From Streptomyces sp. NRRL F-5630 (GTDB lineage Bacteria > Actinomycetota > Actinomycetes > Streptomycetales > Streptomycetaceae), in contig NZ_JOGO01000009.1 of NCBI RefSeq assembly GCF_000719475.1, positions 1 to 64,000 on the forward strand: DNA of 64,000 nt, in the 5' to 3' direction. Below are positions 19,301-25,401 of the stretch, piece after piece (the first letter of the stretch is position 1; every line of letters starts with the position of its first letter). The position numbers were made by a program, and so were the translations under genes. A model generated the notes under the pieces. It saw only the letters and a list, made by a program, of their open reading frames with translations. It made no database searches and had not been told where the DNA came from.

Positions 19301-20500
19301 GACGCCAAGGAGCGAGACCCGGTCCCGCTGGAATCGATCGATCAAAGGGCAGACGGTTACGGCGCCGCAGTTCAGACTTCACCGGTTTGGAAGAACGAAC
19401 AAACTGGGCAAGTCTTGCGAATTCCTTCCCGCAACGTGAAGAAATTCGTGAAAAAATTCATAGAGGCATTCAAGAAAGACTATGAGAAGTATGGGTCATT
19501 CGACTATGAAAGCGAATGGAATGAGAAGGTAAACCTTGTACTGAGCATCTGTACGGGGCTGAAATGTGGTAACGGTGACAGCTATCCCGTTTACCTCATT
19601 GGATTGCGATCGGTGCCGCCGGGTTCCGATGATGTAGGTCTACCCGAGGGTATCCGAGGGCGGCCTGGAGGAAGGGCTAGAGGTACTGCGCCTAAGGCGC
19701 ATGGGCTTTCCGCAATCACATGCGGCGGTAAGAACAGCTTCACTGCTGATACCGAGGTGGCACTCGCTGACGGCAGTACGAAAAAGATCGAGGACGTCAA
19801 GACCGGGGAGAAGGTCATAGCGACCGACCCTTCCACTGGAGAGTCGCGGGCGCATACGGTCACCGCCACCATCACGACCGAACACGACAAAAAATTCGTC
19901 GACCTGGCGATCGCTACGGAGGATGGTCCGGCCTCTCTGACCGCAACGGACGGACATCCGTTCTGGTCCGTCGACGCTGACGGCTGGATCGACGCCGGCA
20001 AGCTCGAAATCGGCACCCACCTGCGCACGACCTCCGGCGACAAGGCCACGGTCACCGCAATACGGCACTATGAGAAGCGCCAGCGCACCTACAACCTGAC
20101 CGTTGACGTCTTCCACACGTACTATGTGCTGGCGGGGCAGACTCCGGTTCTGGTTCATAACAGTGGAGGGTGCCTTCCCGCTCTCCGGGACTGGAGCAGT
20201 CAGCGGTTCCAGTTCGGGAATCAGTCCCTCATGCTGGATAAGAAGGGAATGGAGCACATCCTCACTCGACATCACCCGAAGTATTGGGATGGCTCGGTGA
20301 AGAAAACGCAGTCCTTTTTCGATTCGAGCATGAGTGTTGATGACGTCCAAGGCGCTATCGGTCAAGTCATGCGGCAGAACCGCGATACGCTGGTTCAGCG
20401 AGGCAGCCAAGGCATGTATCAGATTCGCGGGAACGTCAACGGCGTCGATTACGTACTCGGCATGAATAGAGGTCGAGTGGGCCAGTTCTATCCGGAATGA
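13313..20500 (+). CDS. RHS-repeat polymorphic toxin with HINT domain and C-terminal toxin tip
   Basis: A 2395-residue secreted effector. A signal peptide (TVLGVALVLGLLPAQALA) leads into a beta-rich wall region. YD/RHS repeats (YDAAGRTQTL, YEYDARGNLNHV, YTYNALGQLKN) follow, and then the RHS core end (IGAREYDAARGRFISADP, near residue 1940). After a low-GC linker comes the HINT autoprotease domain (about 2141-2283), with NSFTADTEVALADG, TDGHPFWS and the terminal LAGQTPVLVHN. Cleavage would release the 112-residue tip after N2283. The position usually occupied by the HINT nucleophile is Ser2142. The tip has GMEHILTRHHPKYW and GRVGQFYP, reminiscent of BECR-fold RNase toxins, but that assignment is weak. 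The immunity gene follows 22 bp later. Low GC in the last 1.2 kb fits tip exchange. Confidence 0.9.
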   Translation: MFGQSRRAHRRPSRRAIRTVLGVALVLGLLPAQALAVPPSPDQAEVGRDELVLEKLKQDKPVDGGTFDVNLDTLKAEVPDDQHEAPSGTATPPAAGSGTVTFSGTAARTLSAQAATDAVPVGSLPVKLGQAPDQPAPTGTWQVSLDARTDVVEQGVDGAVVQVDAPSADAVPVSVELDYAKFQNLYGADWASRLRLVQFPDCFRTTPDIEECRQYEELETTNDTLTKTVTATVAPRPNTPLVTQGVSTQWAKTAISSAAASGSSAVVGAVDSGSGPGGSFKATPLASSGKWSAGSSSGAFAWSYPLTTPPAPAGPTPQVSLSYNSQEVDGKTAIASPQSSWIGEGWGYDPGHIERRYRSCSDDTKKLNAGTPNNTAKSDKTGDLCWVSDNAVMSLNGKSTELVKVGADGDVYRPQEDDGTRIELRTGGTNDDNDGEYWVVTTTDGTDYYYGLNAVGGGHATTDSVSTVPVFGNHPGEPCHQDPFADSRCGSGKQQAWRWGLDKIVDLHGNTTVVNWKQETNYYSARKKYKSPEQYDRFAYPTSIEYGMRASDLTKAAATIEFTVAQRCLESATLCASANFAKTDDPGAYRYWWDTPGSLNCKSTSDLCPSFPSFWTQMRLDTITTKAARPGQSTLGKVDSWKLNQSFPKDWYDSAPGLWLNSITHRGYAPGDSTGTQDSAFGVSFTAYTVGSRDPLHGRLLDRQLPNLVTSGPKDQRPPFTRPRIGIVSTPDGGDIEVQYTGGCSAEPASDAESKNGTCFPVRWSPDGEEKKPAKAWFNKYVVSSVVETDKVAAHGDPIYTQYTYKDPAWAKSDDEFSKPSLRTYSDWRGYRSVTTTKGKKGNVKAGDPQAQSTQTTRYFQGTGGAVKDSTGAYTLTDDDAGPFAGTVAEAITYDRTDGRVVQRTLNYPWLKQTASRERESEDGTDLPPLKAYRSGTKRTDAIRTVGTTWEAVRTTTEVEETYGLPVRVETSVVKPKSGGETLSEQNCTITDYVHNPAADRWIIGLAKQIRTTATPCSGTSDADPATKLISTVQTSYDGGSYGATPTKGEATAFATTDGDGKCCDLKTTVTYDAAGRTQTLSKPGEGTVETQYTPSVDKPEDKGGPVTSMKVLDAMGRGTTTTFDPGRGSALTVTDPNNRVTRTEYDALGRLIKGWLPEHTSATNPDVQIAYQAAVADAKTTSPAAVTTRTLKDDGTYSSSVTLYDGLQRAVQTQSEAHGSGRIVTDTSYNDHGLVDEQTSPYLAKGEPSTHLFERRSDSLLPSKTRTRYDGRERPVQVSTFYGQTFKYATYTTYGDNYTKVDAPGSTTPVTDTYTDVLGRTTSIRQYVNAAATAKRVTGYEYDARGNLNHVTGPDGTEWTYTYNALGQLKNQNDPDSGNSSFAYDDAGRRTKAKDALERVTSIDYDILGRVTKVWEGDKNPTLAKEYTYDTLPGALGQPVSSTRYDSTGKYVSRVTGYDAAYRPTGKDIVIPKNDLTKGLDRDAYSYQYTYTPTGKPLSVTLPAVGGLAAERVLTRYDEDGLAESTSGIDWYTSDTTYSPFGEVLRSVSGKQPSRLWTTNFIDEHTGRLQRTVTDRETAGPHRVTDSTYSYDASGLISSQARQFGDGTWDNQCYTYDRLGQLVHAWTSNLVPNGKGSGCQNTAGTKWGYQTNAEPSGLAGADASDTAADTTGTPDTSLTETLTSAAPAATTVSTGATSYWQSFTYDWAANRNTLTEHNTSDATKNVTNTYAYGKQVTGNGTSVPTLAQPHTLTAVTSTDAGQNSTYGYDALGNTETRTLPTGTQDLKWTQDGKLRTATVGTSQTTYVYDTEGNRLLEHSATGSTLYLGETELATDANGKITKATRSYSQAGTPTVTRSTSNGATTAHRLTVTPADLLGTSSSAVELTGNQAITRREFKPYGETRGTKPTNWPNKHTYLGVGIDDTTTDLTHIGAREYDAARGRFISADPIVSLTDPQQINGYSYSNNSPVSQSDPTGLILQLRDENGRYHGLGGGDAKERDPVPLESIDQRADGYGAAVQTSPVWKNEQTGQVLRIPSRNVKKFVKKFIEAFKKDYEKYGSFDYESEWNEKVNLVLSICTGLKCGNGDSYPVYLIGLRSVPPGSDDVGLPEGIRGRPGGRARGTAPKAHGLSAITCGGKNSFTADTEVALADGSTKKIEDVKTGEKVIATDPSTGESRAHTVTATITTEHDKKFVDLAIATEDGPASLTATDGHPFWSVDADGWIDAGKLEIGTHLRTTSGDKATVTAIRHYEKRQRTYNLTVDVFHTYYVLAGQTPVLVHNSGGCLPALRDWSSQRFQFGNQSLMLDKKGMEHILTRHHPKYWDGSVKKTQSFFDSSMSVDDVQGAIGQVMRQNRDTLVQRGSQGMYQIRGNVNGVDYVLGMNRGRVGQFYPE
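20114..20160 (+). repeat. 47-bp direct repeat, copy 1, in HINT coding sequence
   Basis: Starts CACACGTACTATG and ends GGTTCATAA; identical base for base to 25021-25067. It encodes the last 15 residues of the HINT domain (HTYYVLAGQTPVLVH). It is a candidate attL or homology block for toxin-tip exchange. Confidence 0.95.
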
Positions 20501-20522
20501 CCATCATCGAAGGACCTGAGAC

Positions 20523-20963
20523 GTGGTTGAAATCGAGACGTTCCTGAAGGGCGCGAACGGTGGGTTCGTGCAGGTGGAAGCCTGCCGTACCCCGCCGCCC
20601 GACCTGGACTACATTGAGGGCGCCATTCGACTGTCCGTTGATGGATTGGAAATCATCGGCACTGAAGAGTGGGACTACGTTGACCAGCTCTGGTGTTATA
20701 TCGCTGAGATGGTGACAAAAATGCAGTCGTCGGGTTATGCGGAGACCTATTTCCCGGATCAGCCGATCAAGCTCTCTTTTCGGGCCGCAGGGTCTCGCGT
20801 CTTGGTGACCGCCAAGATTGGCGAAGAAACGAAGACGGTAAATGCTTCATCTTCGGATTTCCTAGAGGCTGTCAAAGCGGCGGGGATGATCTTCTTCAGG
20901 AAGATGTCAGAGCTTGTCCCGGCTAATTCGTATGCCGAGGCGCAGCAGGAGCTGTCAGTTTGA
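20523..20963 (+). CDS. Putative immunity protein for toxin tip 1
   Basis: A 146-residue, acidic, probably cytoplasmic protein with no signal peptide and no family I recognise. GTG start at 20523 is 22 bp after the RHS stop, with AAGGA upstream. Small acidic genes directly downstream of polymorphic toxin tips are almost always the cognate immunity protein; the role is inferred from position only. Codon use is less GC-rich than the backbone, like the tip it follows. A strong hairpin terminator lies 5 bp after its stop. Confidence 0.7.
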   Translation: MVEIETFLKGANGGFVQVEACRTPPPDLDYIEGAIRLSVDGLEIIGTEEWDYVDQLWCYIAEMVTKMQSSGYAETYFPDQPIKLSFRAAGSRVLVTAKIGEETKTVNASSSDFLEAVKAAGMIFFRKMSELVPANSYAEAQQELSV

Positions 20964-20968
20964 ACAAG

Positions 20969-21012
20969 CCAGAGGCCCCGCCGGGATTTCTTGAATCCGG
21001 CGGGGCCTCTGG
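20969..21012. terminator. Strong hairpin between immunity gene 1 and int A
   Basis: CCAGAGGCCCCGCCGG and CCGGCGGGGCCTCTGG form a perfect 16-bp stem with a 12-nt A/T-rich loop. It lies between the plus-strand toxin/immunity operon and the minus-strand integrase, so it can end both transcripts. Confidence 0.9.
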
Positions 21013-21017
21013 GGCTC

Positions 21018-21039
21018 TTGACGGCAGTAGTTGACGGCA
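21018..21039 (+). repeat. Paired TTGACGGCA repeats at the int A 3' end
   Basis: Two exact TTGACGGCA units start 13 bp apart (21018 and 21031), separated by GTAG. Similar pairs occur at 24907 and 25914. The second is within a few bases of the int A stop codon. They are candidate arm-type integrase binding sites. Confidence 0.7.
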
Positions 21040-21042
21040 ACG

Positions 21043-22350
21043 TCAGCGGACGGGGGCTGCGCAGAGGGGTGGTTCGTCGCCGTCGTCGGGCTTGCTGGTG
21101 TTCCTGGTGGGCTCGCGGAGGGCGTGACCGAGGAGGTCGATGGCGTCGCGCTGGAGGCGGAGCCGGACGTGGGCGTAGACGGTGGCGGTGACGCCGATGT
21201 GGGCGTGGCCCAACAGCTCCTTGATCACGACGAGTTCCACTCCCTGCTCCAGGAGGAGCGTGGCCGCTGAGTGCCGGAGATCGTGGAACCGGATGCGGCG
21301 CAGCCTTGCCCGGTGGAGCAGGGTGTTGAAGTGCCGGGTGAGGGTGGCACCCTCGATCGGGGTGCCGTCGGGGCGGGTGAAGACGTAGCCGCTCGCCTTC
21401 CAGCCCGTCGCTGCCGCTTCGCGTTCCTGACGCTGCCGTTCGCGGTGCTGTTCGAGGGAGCGCAGACACTCGGTGGGCAGTGCGATCCGCCGCTCCGAGC
21501 TCTGGGTCTTTGTGGGGAGGGCGGTCAGGCCGCCACTATTGGTGCGCTGGAGGGTGCGTCGGATGCTGGCCGTCCCGCCGGCCAGGTCGAGATCTTCCCA
21601 GCGCAGGCCGAGAAGTTCGCCCTTGCGGAGCCCGGTGTGAAGAGCGAGTTCGAACAGGGCGTGCAGCCGGTGCCCGCGCACGGCGGCCAGGAACGTCCGC
21701 GCTTCGTCGGCGGTGAGGGGTTCGAAGCGGCGAGGCCGTGGCGTGCCAGTAGGGACGTTGTGGGCGACGTTGCGCGGGATCTCCTCCTCGCGCACGGCGT
21801 GCTCCAGGGCCGACTTGAGGACGGAGTGCACGTAGGCCAAGGTCAGCGGTGAGAGCCGCCTTGCGCAGCACTTTCCGGCAGCGCAGCAGAGGGCCTCGAC
21901 ACGGGCGGTGTCGAGGCCGCGGGTGCAGCACTGGCAGGTGGTGCGGAGCTGGTTGAGCCAGGTGCGGACGTCCTTGGCGGTGAGTTTGGCGAGCTTCTTC
22001 CGTCCGAGGCCGGGGGTGAGGTAGAGCCGGGCGACGGCGGTGTAGCGGGTGTGGGTGTTCTCGCGGAGCTGGTGAACGGCGACAGCGTCGAGCCAGTACG
22101 TCAGGTACGCGGCCACGCTGCCCTGCGCAGACGGGAGGGGGAGGCCGCGGTTGCTGGCGGCGATCTTCTCCGTGAGCTTGGCCAGGGCCTCCTTCCTGTT
22201 GGTGCCGTAGACGCGGATGCGCTTGCGGGTGTTGCCGGGGGCCAGCACGTATCCGGCGGCCTCCCAGCGGCTGTCCTTGCGCTGGTAAACGGTTCCGTCG
22301 CCGTTGGCGCGGACGCGGCGGGAGGCGGGGGTGTCGCGGGGCGTGGTCAT
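21043..22350 (-). CDS. int: Tyrosine recombinase/integrase of AICE remnant A
   Basis: A 435-residue pSAM2-like integrase that would insert or excise the element at its att site. The N-terminal arm-binding domain includes ANGDGTVYQRKDSRWEAAGY. A SAM-like core-binding domain contains a Cys cluster (TCQCC, LCCAAGKCC). The catalytic domain has Arg in HTGLRKGELLGLRW (about residue 242), HDLRHSAATL (about 356-359), LGHAHIGVT and nucleophile Tyr in YAHV (about 392). All catalytic residues are present and the frame is intact. The ATG at 22350 overlaps the xis stop (TGATG). It is closely similar to the damaged int B at 25938. Confidence 0.92.
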   Translation of the reverse strand: MTTPRDTPASRRVRANGDGTVYQRKDSRWEAAGYVLAPGNTRKRIRVYGTNRKEALAKLTEKIAASNRGLPLPSAQGSVAAYLTYWLDAVAVHQLRENTHTRYTAVARLYLTPGLGRKKLAKLTAKDVRTWLNQLRTTCQCCTRGLDTARVEALCCAAGKCCARRLSPLTLAYVHSVLKSALEHAVREEEIPRNVAHNVPTGTPRPRRFEPLTADEARTFLAAVRGHRLHALFELALHTGLRKGELLGLRWEDLDLAGGTASIRRTLQRTNSGGLTALPTKTQSSERRIALPTECLRSLEQHRERQRQEREAAATGWKASGYVFTRPDGTPIEGATLTRHFNTLLHRARLRRIRFHDLRHSAATLLLEQGVELVVIKELLGHAHIGVTATVYAHVRLRLQRDAIDLLGHALREPTRNTSKPDDGDEPPLCAAPVR

Positions 22351-22570
22351 CAAGCGGCGTCCTGTTCGAGTCGGGTGCGGATGAAATCGGTGAGTGGGTG
22401 GGGATGCGGCGGGCGCGGCCGAGGGTGATCGAGGCGAGCTGGGCGGTGCGGAGAAGGTCGTAGACAGCGGAGCGGCCGAGCTGGAGGCGGGCCATCACCT
22501 GGGGCACCGTGAGCAGATCCAGCACCGGGACCACTTCCGGGCGGAGACCCGCGAGCGGAGGCGAGACCAT
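22350..22570 (-). pseudogene. Excisionase-like HTH gene, frameshifted (xis A)
   Basis: ATG at 22570 overlaps the repSA stop (TGATG). The product would be an AlpA/MerR-type winged HTH of about 74 residues (LLTVPQVMARLQLGRSAVYD, LASITLGRARRIPTH) ending RTRLEQDAA. Compared with the second copy at 27217, four bases are missing after PTH (about 22392-22397). The N-terminal frame therefore runs on into the int region, while the true C-terminus is left in another frame. Without a working excisionase, the element would probably excise poorly. Confidence 0.75.
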
Positions 22571-22947
22571 CAGCAGCCGCCTTCCGCGATGAACTGCCGT
22601 TCCAGTTCCCTGCGATGCCATACAGCGGCGGCGAGGAGACTCGCGCCGGGGCTGTAACCCGCGGCGCGGGACTTGGTGGAGAAGTGGCCGCGGAAGCCGA
22701 GCATGTGTGCCCACTTCCAGAGCTTGAGTTCGGCGAACTCCTGCAGGCGGCCCAACTCCCAGCAGGTGCGGATCATCTGCCGCACGTGCCGGGCGACGGC
22801 GAGGCGGGGCAGGGGCCGGGCCTGCCCGGTGCCGCCGCAGGCGGTGCAGGGGACCGGGGTTCCGTGAGGCAGGAGGGTGGCGCCGCGTCCCTGGCAGGGG
22901 CGGGAGTCGGGTGGGTCAGCGCGGTGAGGCTCCTGAGCGAGCGAGGC
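22570..22947 (-). pseudogene. C-terminal fragment of RepSA-type replication initiator (element A)
   Basis: About 125 codons in one frame with no start, beginning near a stop at 22951. It has a zinc-ribbon-like Cys pattern (RPCQGRGATLLPHG then PCTACGGTG) and the family landmark HVRQMIRTCWELG. HMLGFRGHFSTKSR and the end HRRELERQFIAEGGC follow. These are features of the C-terminal half of pSAM2 RepSA, the rolling-circle initiator of AICEs. The N-terminal catalytic half is missing, so autonomous replication is lost. Confidence 0.8.
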
Positions 22948-22950
22948 GGG

Positions 22951-23187
22951 TCACGTCTGGCGCCAGGTCCGCCAGGGGCGGGTGATGATCTCCCGGTAGG
23001 TGTGGTGGGACGGGTTCTGACCGCAGTGCCGCAGCACCCACTCCTGCGGTTCGGCGAACTCCTCGCTTGCCGGTGAGGTCTCTCCGTCCACGGCGCACTG
23101 CATCGCGTACAGGACTGGCTCCGCGTCCGGCTCGCGGTCGGGCTGGAGCGTCCAGGTCTCGTAGCGCAGGACCGAGCGAGGGGTCAC
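22951..23187 (-). CDS. DUF7848-like small protein typical of Streptomyces mobile regions
   Basis: A 78-residue product with conserved RSVLRYETWTLQPDREPDAE and WVLRHCGQNPSHHTYREII, matching small proteins that recur beside XRE/Nudix pairs in Streptomyces plasmids and AICEs. The function is unknown. It starts at GTG 23187, overlapping the upstream stop (GTGA), so it is translationally coupled to the preceding gene. Its stop abuts the repSA fragment, which marks a deletion junction. Confidence 0.7.
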   Translation of the reverse strand: MTPRSVLRYETWTLQPDREPDAEPVLYAMQCAVDGETSPASEEFAEPQEWVLRHCGQNPSHHTYREIITRPWRTWRQT

Positions 23188-23426
23188 CGTCCCCAGCTCC
23201 GGTTGGCCACGGCCACCTTCGCGCTCAACTCCTCCGTCGGCGTCGGTGGACGTACGTCCTCGGGCGGCACGTCCCACTCCCGGCCACCGCGCGGCGGCCG
23301 AAGCTGCACGTACGGCCCCACATGCCCCATCACCACGCCCACCTTGCTGTTCCGCCGGTCGACCACCAGGGCGCCGGCATCGGGCGAGACGGTGTGCCCG
23401 TCGGCATCAGGGGTGGGGGCCGTCAT
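23184..23426 (-). CDS. Small conserved hypothetical protein of Streptomyces mobile regions
   Basis: An 80-residue protein with GALVVDRRNSKVGVVMGHVG and YVQLRPPRGGREWDVPPEDV, a compact beta-rich fold. I remember it as common next to DUF7848 and XRE/Nudix genes; no function is known. ATG at 23426. It overlaps the downstream gene by 4 bp, forming a two-gene unit divergent from the XRE/Nudix pair. Confidence 0.65.
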   Translation of the reverse strand: MTAPTPDADGHTVSPDAGALVVDRRNSKVGVVMGHVGPYVQLRPPRGGREWDVPPEDVRPPTPTEELSAKVAVANRSWGR

Positions 23427-23681
23427 CGTGACCACCCCGGCGAGGCGGCGCGTGACCGGGCGTCCAGTCGCGGGGCAGGAACACGTGGGGTGGCGCTCAT
23501 TCGCACGGTGACGCTCCTCGGCGGCGTTGATGCGTGTCCCAGGGCCTGTTGGTGCCGCAGGGTCGGCACCGATCCTCACGCCGGTCACCGGGACGAAGGA
23601 ACCTCCACCAAACCCCACTTCGGGACGTCCTGCACCGTGTAGAACGTCCCTAGTGCCGTCCTGAGGCGAAGGGGGAGACTC

Positions 23682-24428
23682 GTGCCGAACGAGAGACTAC
23701 GAGCCGTCATGGCGGCGGGAGGCTGGACGTACGCCGCACTCGCTCAGCAGGTCGAGGTCGACCCCAAGTCGGTCGAGCGCTGAGTGAATCTCGGGCGTAT
23801 CCCACGTCGTGCCACCGCCCTCCAGGCGGCCAAGGCCCTGGGAGAAGACGTGCACGCACTCTGGCCGGCGCTCCGCCAGGCCCGCCCTGCCCGCGCCATC
23901 AGCCCTGAGTTAGTGGCGCTCTACGAGCAGCGGGCCGACCTCCCCGTCTCGGCGTTCACCGACCTGATGGCCCAGGCCCGGGAACGGATCGACATCCTCG
24001 TCTACGCGGCTGTCTTCCTCCACGAGGCGTACCCGCGGCTGAACGAACTCCTCACCGAGCGCGCCGCCGAAGGCTGCACCGTCCACATCGCGATCGGGGA
24101 CGCCGACAGCGACAACGTCCAAGCCCGCGGCCAGGAGGAGCGGTTCGGCCACGGCATCGAATCCCGCTGCCGCCTCGCGCTCATGCACTACAAGCCGCTC
24201 GCTGCCACACCCGGCATCGAAGTCCGCACCCACGCCACCACGCTCTACAACTCCCTCTACCGCGCCGACGACCAACAACTCGTCAACGCACACGTCTGGG
24301 GCGTCAACGCCTACGCCGCCCCCGTATGGCATCTTCGCCGACACGAGACAGGCGGCATGTTCGACACCTACGCCGAAAGCTTCGACGCCGTGTGGATGAC
24401 GGCAACGCCCGTGCGAGAGGAAGGCTGA
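23682..24428 (+). pseudogene. XRE-like regulator with premature TGA stop
   Basis: GTG at 23682 has a strong ribosome site (GGGGGAG, 5 bp). The N-terminal HTH (LRAVMAAGGWTYAALAQQVE) reaches DPKSVER and then meets TGA at 23781-23783. The family has Trp here (SVERWVNLG, from memory), so this is a TGG to TGA change at codon 34. The frame is otherwise intact for another 215 codons, including LVYAAVFLHEAYPRLNELL and HVWGVNAYAAPVWHLRRHE. A restart at GTG 23784 is possible but would lack the DNA-binding domain. A TTA codon lies at 23910-23912. It is normally the partner of the downstream Nudix gene. Confidence 0.8.
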
Positions 24429-24430
24429 CC

Positions 24431-24901
24431 GTGGCCCGCACCGAGTACTACGACGACCCGAACGCGCCCGAGCCGAACAGCATGGTCGTCGCCGCATCCG
24501 CCGTCGTCACCGACGACCATGGGCGCATCCTCCTCCAACGCCGCCGCGACAACGACCTATGGGCACTGCCCGGCGGCGGCATGGAGTTCACCGACTCCCT
24601 GCCAGGCACGGCCGTCCGCGAAATCAAGGAAGAGACCGGCCTCGACGTAGAGATCACCGGCCTGGTCGGCACCTACACCGACCCGAAGCACATCATCGCC
24701 TACACCGACGGCGAGGTCCGCCGACAGTTCAACGTCTGCTTCACCGCCCGCATCACCAGCGGCCGGCTGGAGATTTCCGACGAGTCGACCGAGCTCCGGT
24801 TCGTGCCTCCGGACGAGATCGAGCAGTTGCCGATGCACCACACCCAACGACTCAGGCTCCAGCACTTCCTGGAACACCGCGAGAAGCCGTACCTGGGCTG
24901 A
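24431..24901 (+). CDS. Nudix hydrolase, Pif-like (AICE immunity-factor family)
   Basis: A 156-residue Nudix protein with a Nudix box running GGGMEFTDSLPGTAVRE then IKEETGLDV; Asp stands where the consensus has the first Glu. In pSAM2 the Nudix protein Pif blocks redundant transfer into cells that already carry the element. This homologue sits in the same kind of gene pair after an XRE-like regulator, so a Pif role is plausible, but nucleotide-pool hydrolysis is the biochemical default. GTG at 24431 follows the regulator stop by 2 bp, so translation was coupled to a gene that is now broken. Confidence 0.8.
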   Translation: MARTEYYDDPNAPEPNSMVVAASAVVTDDHGRILLQRRRDNDLWALPGGGMEFTDSLPGTAVREIKEETGLDVEITGLVGTYTDPKHIIAYTDGEVRRQFNVCFTARITSGRLEISDESTELRFVPPDEIEQLPMHHTQRLRLQHFLEHREKPYLG

Positions 24902-24906
24902 ACCGC

Positions 24907-24927
24907 CTGACGGCAGTAGCGACGGCA
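24907..24927 (+). repeat. Paired GACGGCA repeats at the right end of element A
   Basis: CTGACGGCA at 24907 and GCGACGGCA at 24919 are separated by GT. Over about 21 bp they match the pair at 21018 with one base missing. They lie just past the Nudix stop and 93 bp before the second 47-bp repeat. Confidence 0.65.
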
Positions 24928-24985
24928 AAACCCACGGATTTCCCCGCACAGCCACGGACACCAGCGGAACCCGAAACCGCCGCTG

Positions 24986-25003
24986 ATCTGCGAATACGCA
25001 GAT
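24986..25003. other. Short hairpin beside the second 47-bp repeat
   Basis: ATCTGCG and CGCAGAT form a perfect 7-bp inverted repeat around AATA, 17 bp before 25021. It may be a weak terminator of the Nudix gene or part of an att region. Confidence 0.45.
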
Positions 25004-25020
25004 AGAGAGGGGTCGCGTAG

Positions 25021-25067
25021 CACACGTACTATGTGCTGGCGGGGCAGACTCCGGTTCTGGTTCATAA
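25021..25067 (+). repeat. 47-bp direct repeat, copy 2, upstream of orphan toxin tip
   Basis: Exact copy of 20114-20160, with similarity ending sharply on the left at a TAG codon (25018-25020). It is in frame with the downstream tip. It is a candidate attR or recombination homology block. Confidence 0.95.
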
Positions 25068-25401
25068 TTCCGGAGGGGCGTGCAAGGAAGTAACCCCGCC
25101 TAGCTTCGACAGCTTCGAAGAAGCCCGCAACAAAGCGCTTGATCTGTTGGGTGAGGTTGATCCAGCTACTCGGCAGCCGTACATCGGACGTCTCGAATCT
25201 GCGCCGACGACCTACGGCAAGGTAGTGGGATTCACTACTCGGGTTAACGGTGAATTCAAGAGGTTCAGGATGGATTACGATCCAGTGAAGGGTCCCCATA
25301 TCAACGTGGAAGTCGGCAAGGGGGATTCGGCGCGTAAGTGGGCAGTGCCATGGAATGGAACGGAAGACGATTTCGCGAGAATGCTTGGCGGTAATTCGTG
25401 A
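25021..25401 (+). pseudogene. Orphan toxin-tip cassette (HINT end plus second toxin domain)
   Basis: The frame begins with the HINT C-terminal codons (HTYYVLAGQTPVLVHNSGG) directly after an in-frame TAG, so it has no start, signal peptide, RHS shell or HINT core. The tip of about 105 residues contains FEEARNKALDLLGEVDP, YGKVVGFTTRVNGEFKRFR and DPVKGPHINVEVGKGDSARK. I recall this pattern from other RHS/HINT C-termini, but the activity is unknown to me. Such orphan modules are silent reservoirs that can replace the tip of the full-length protein by recombination. Its stop overlaps the immunity gene start (GTGA). Confidence 0.8.

Larger units (their letters stand above)
20114..25020. mobile_element. 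AICE remnant A bracketed by 47-bp direct repeats
   Basis: A 4.9-kb segment between the two 47-bp direct repeats. In order it holds toxin tip 1, immunity 1, int, xis (frameshifted), repSA C-terminus, two small AICE-type genes, an XRE-like regulator (nonsense mutation) and a Nudix gene. The int-xis-repSA order with TGATG overlaps is that of pSAM2-type actinomycete integrative elements. Transfer (tra) and spread (spd) genes are absent. The boundaries are inferred from the repeats. If only the int-to-Nudix part is mobile DNA, the paired short repeats at 21018 and 24907 would be its ends. Confidence 0.6.
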
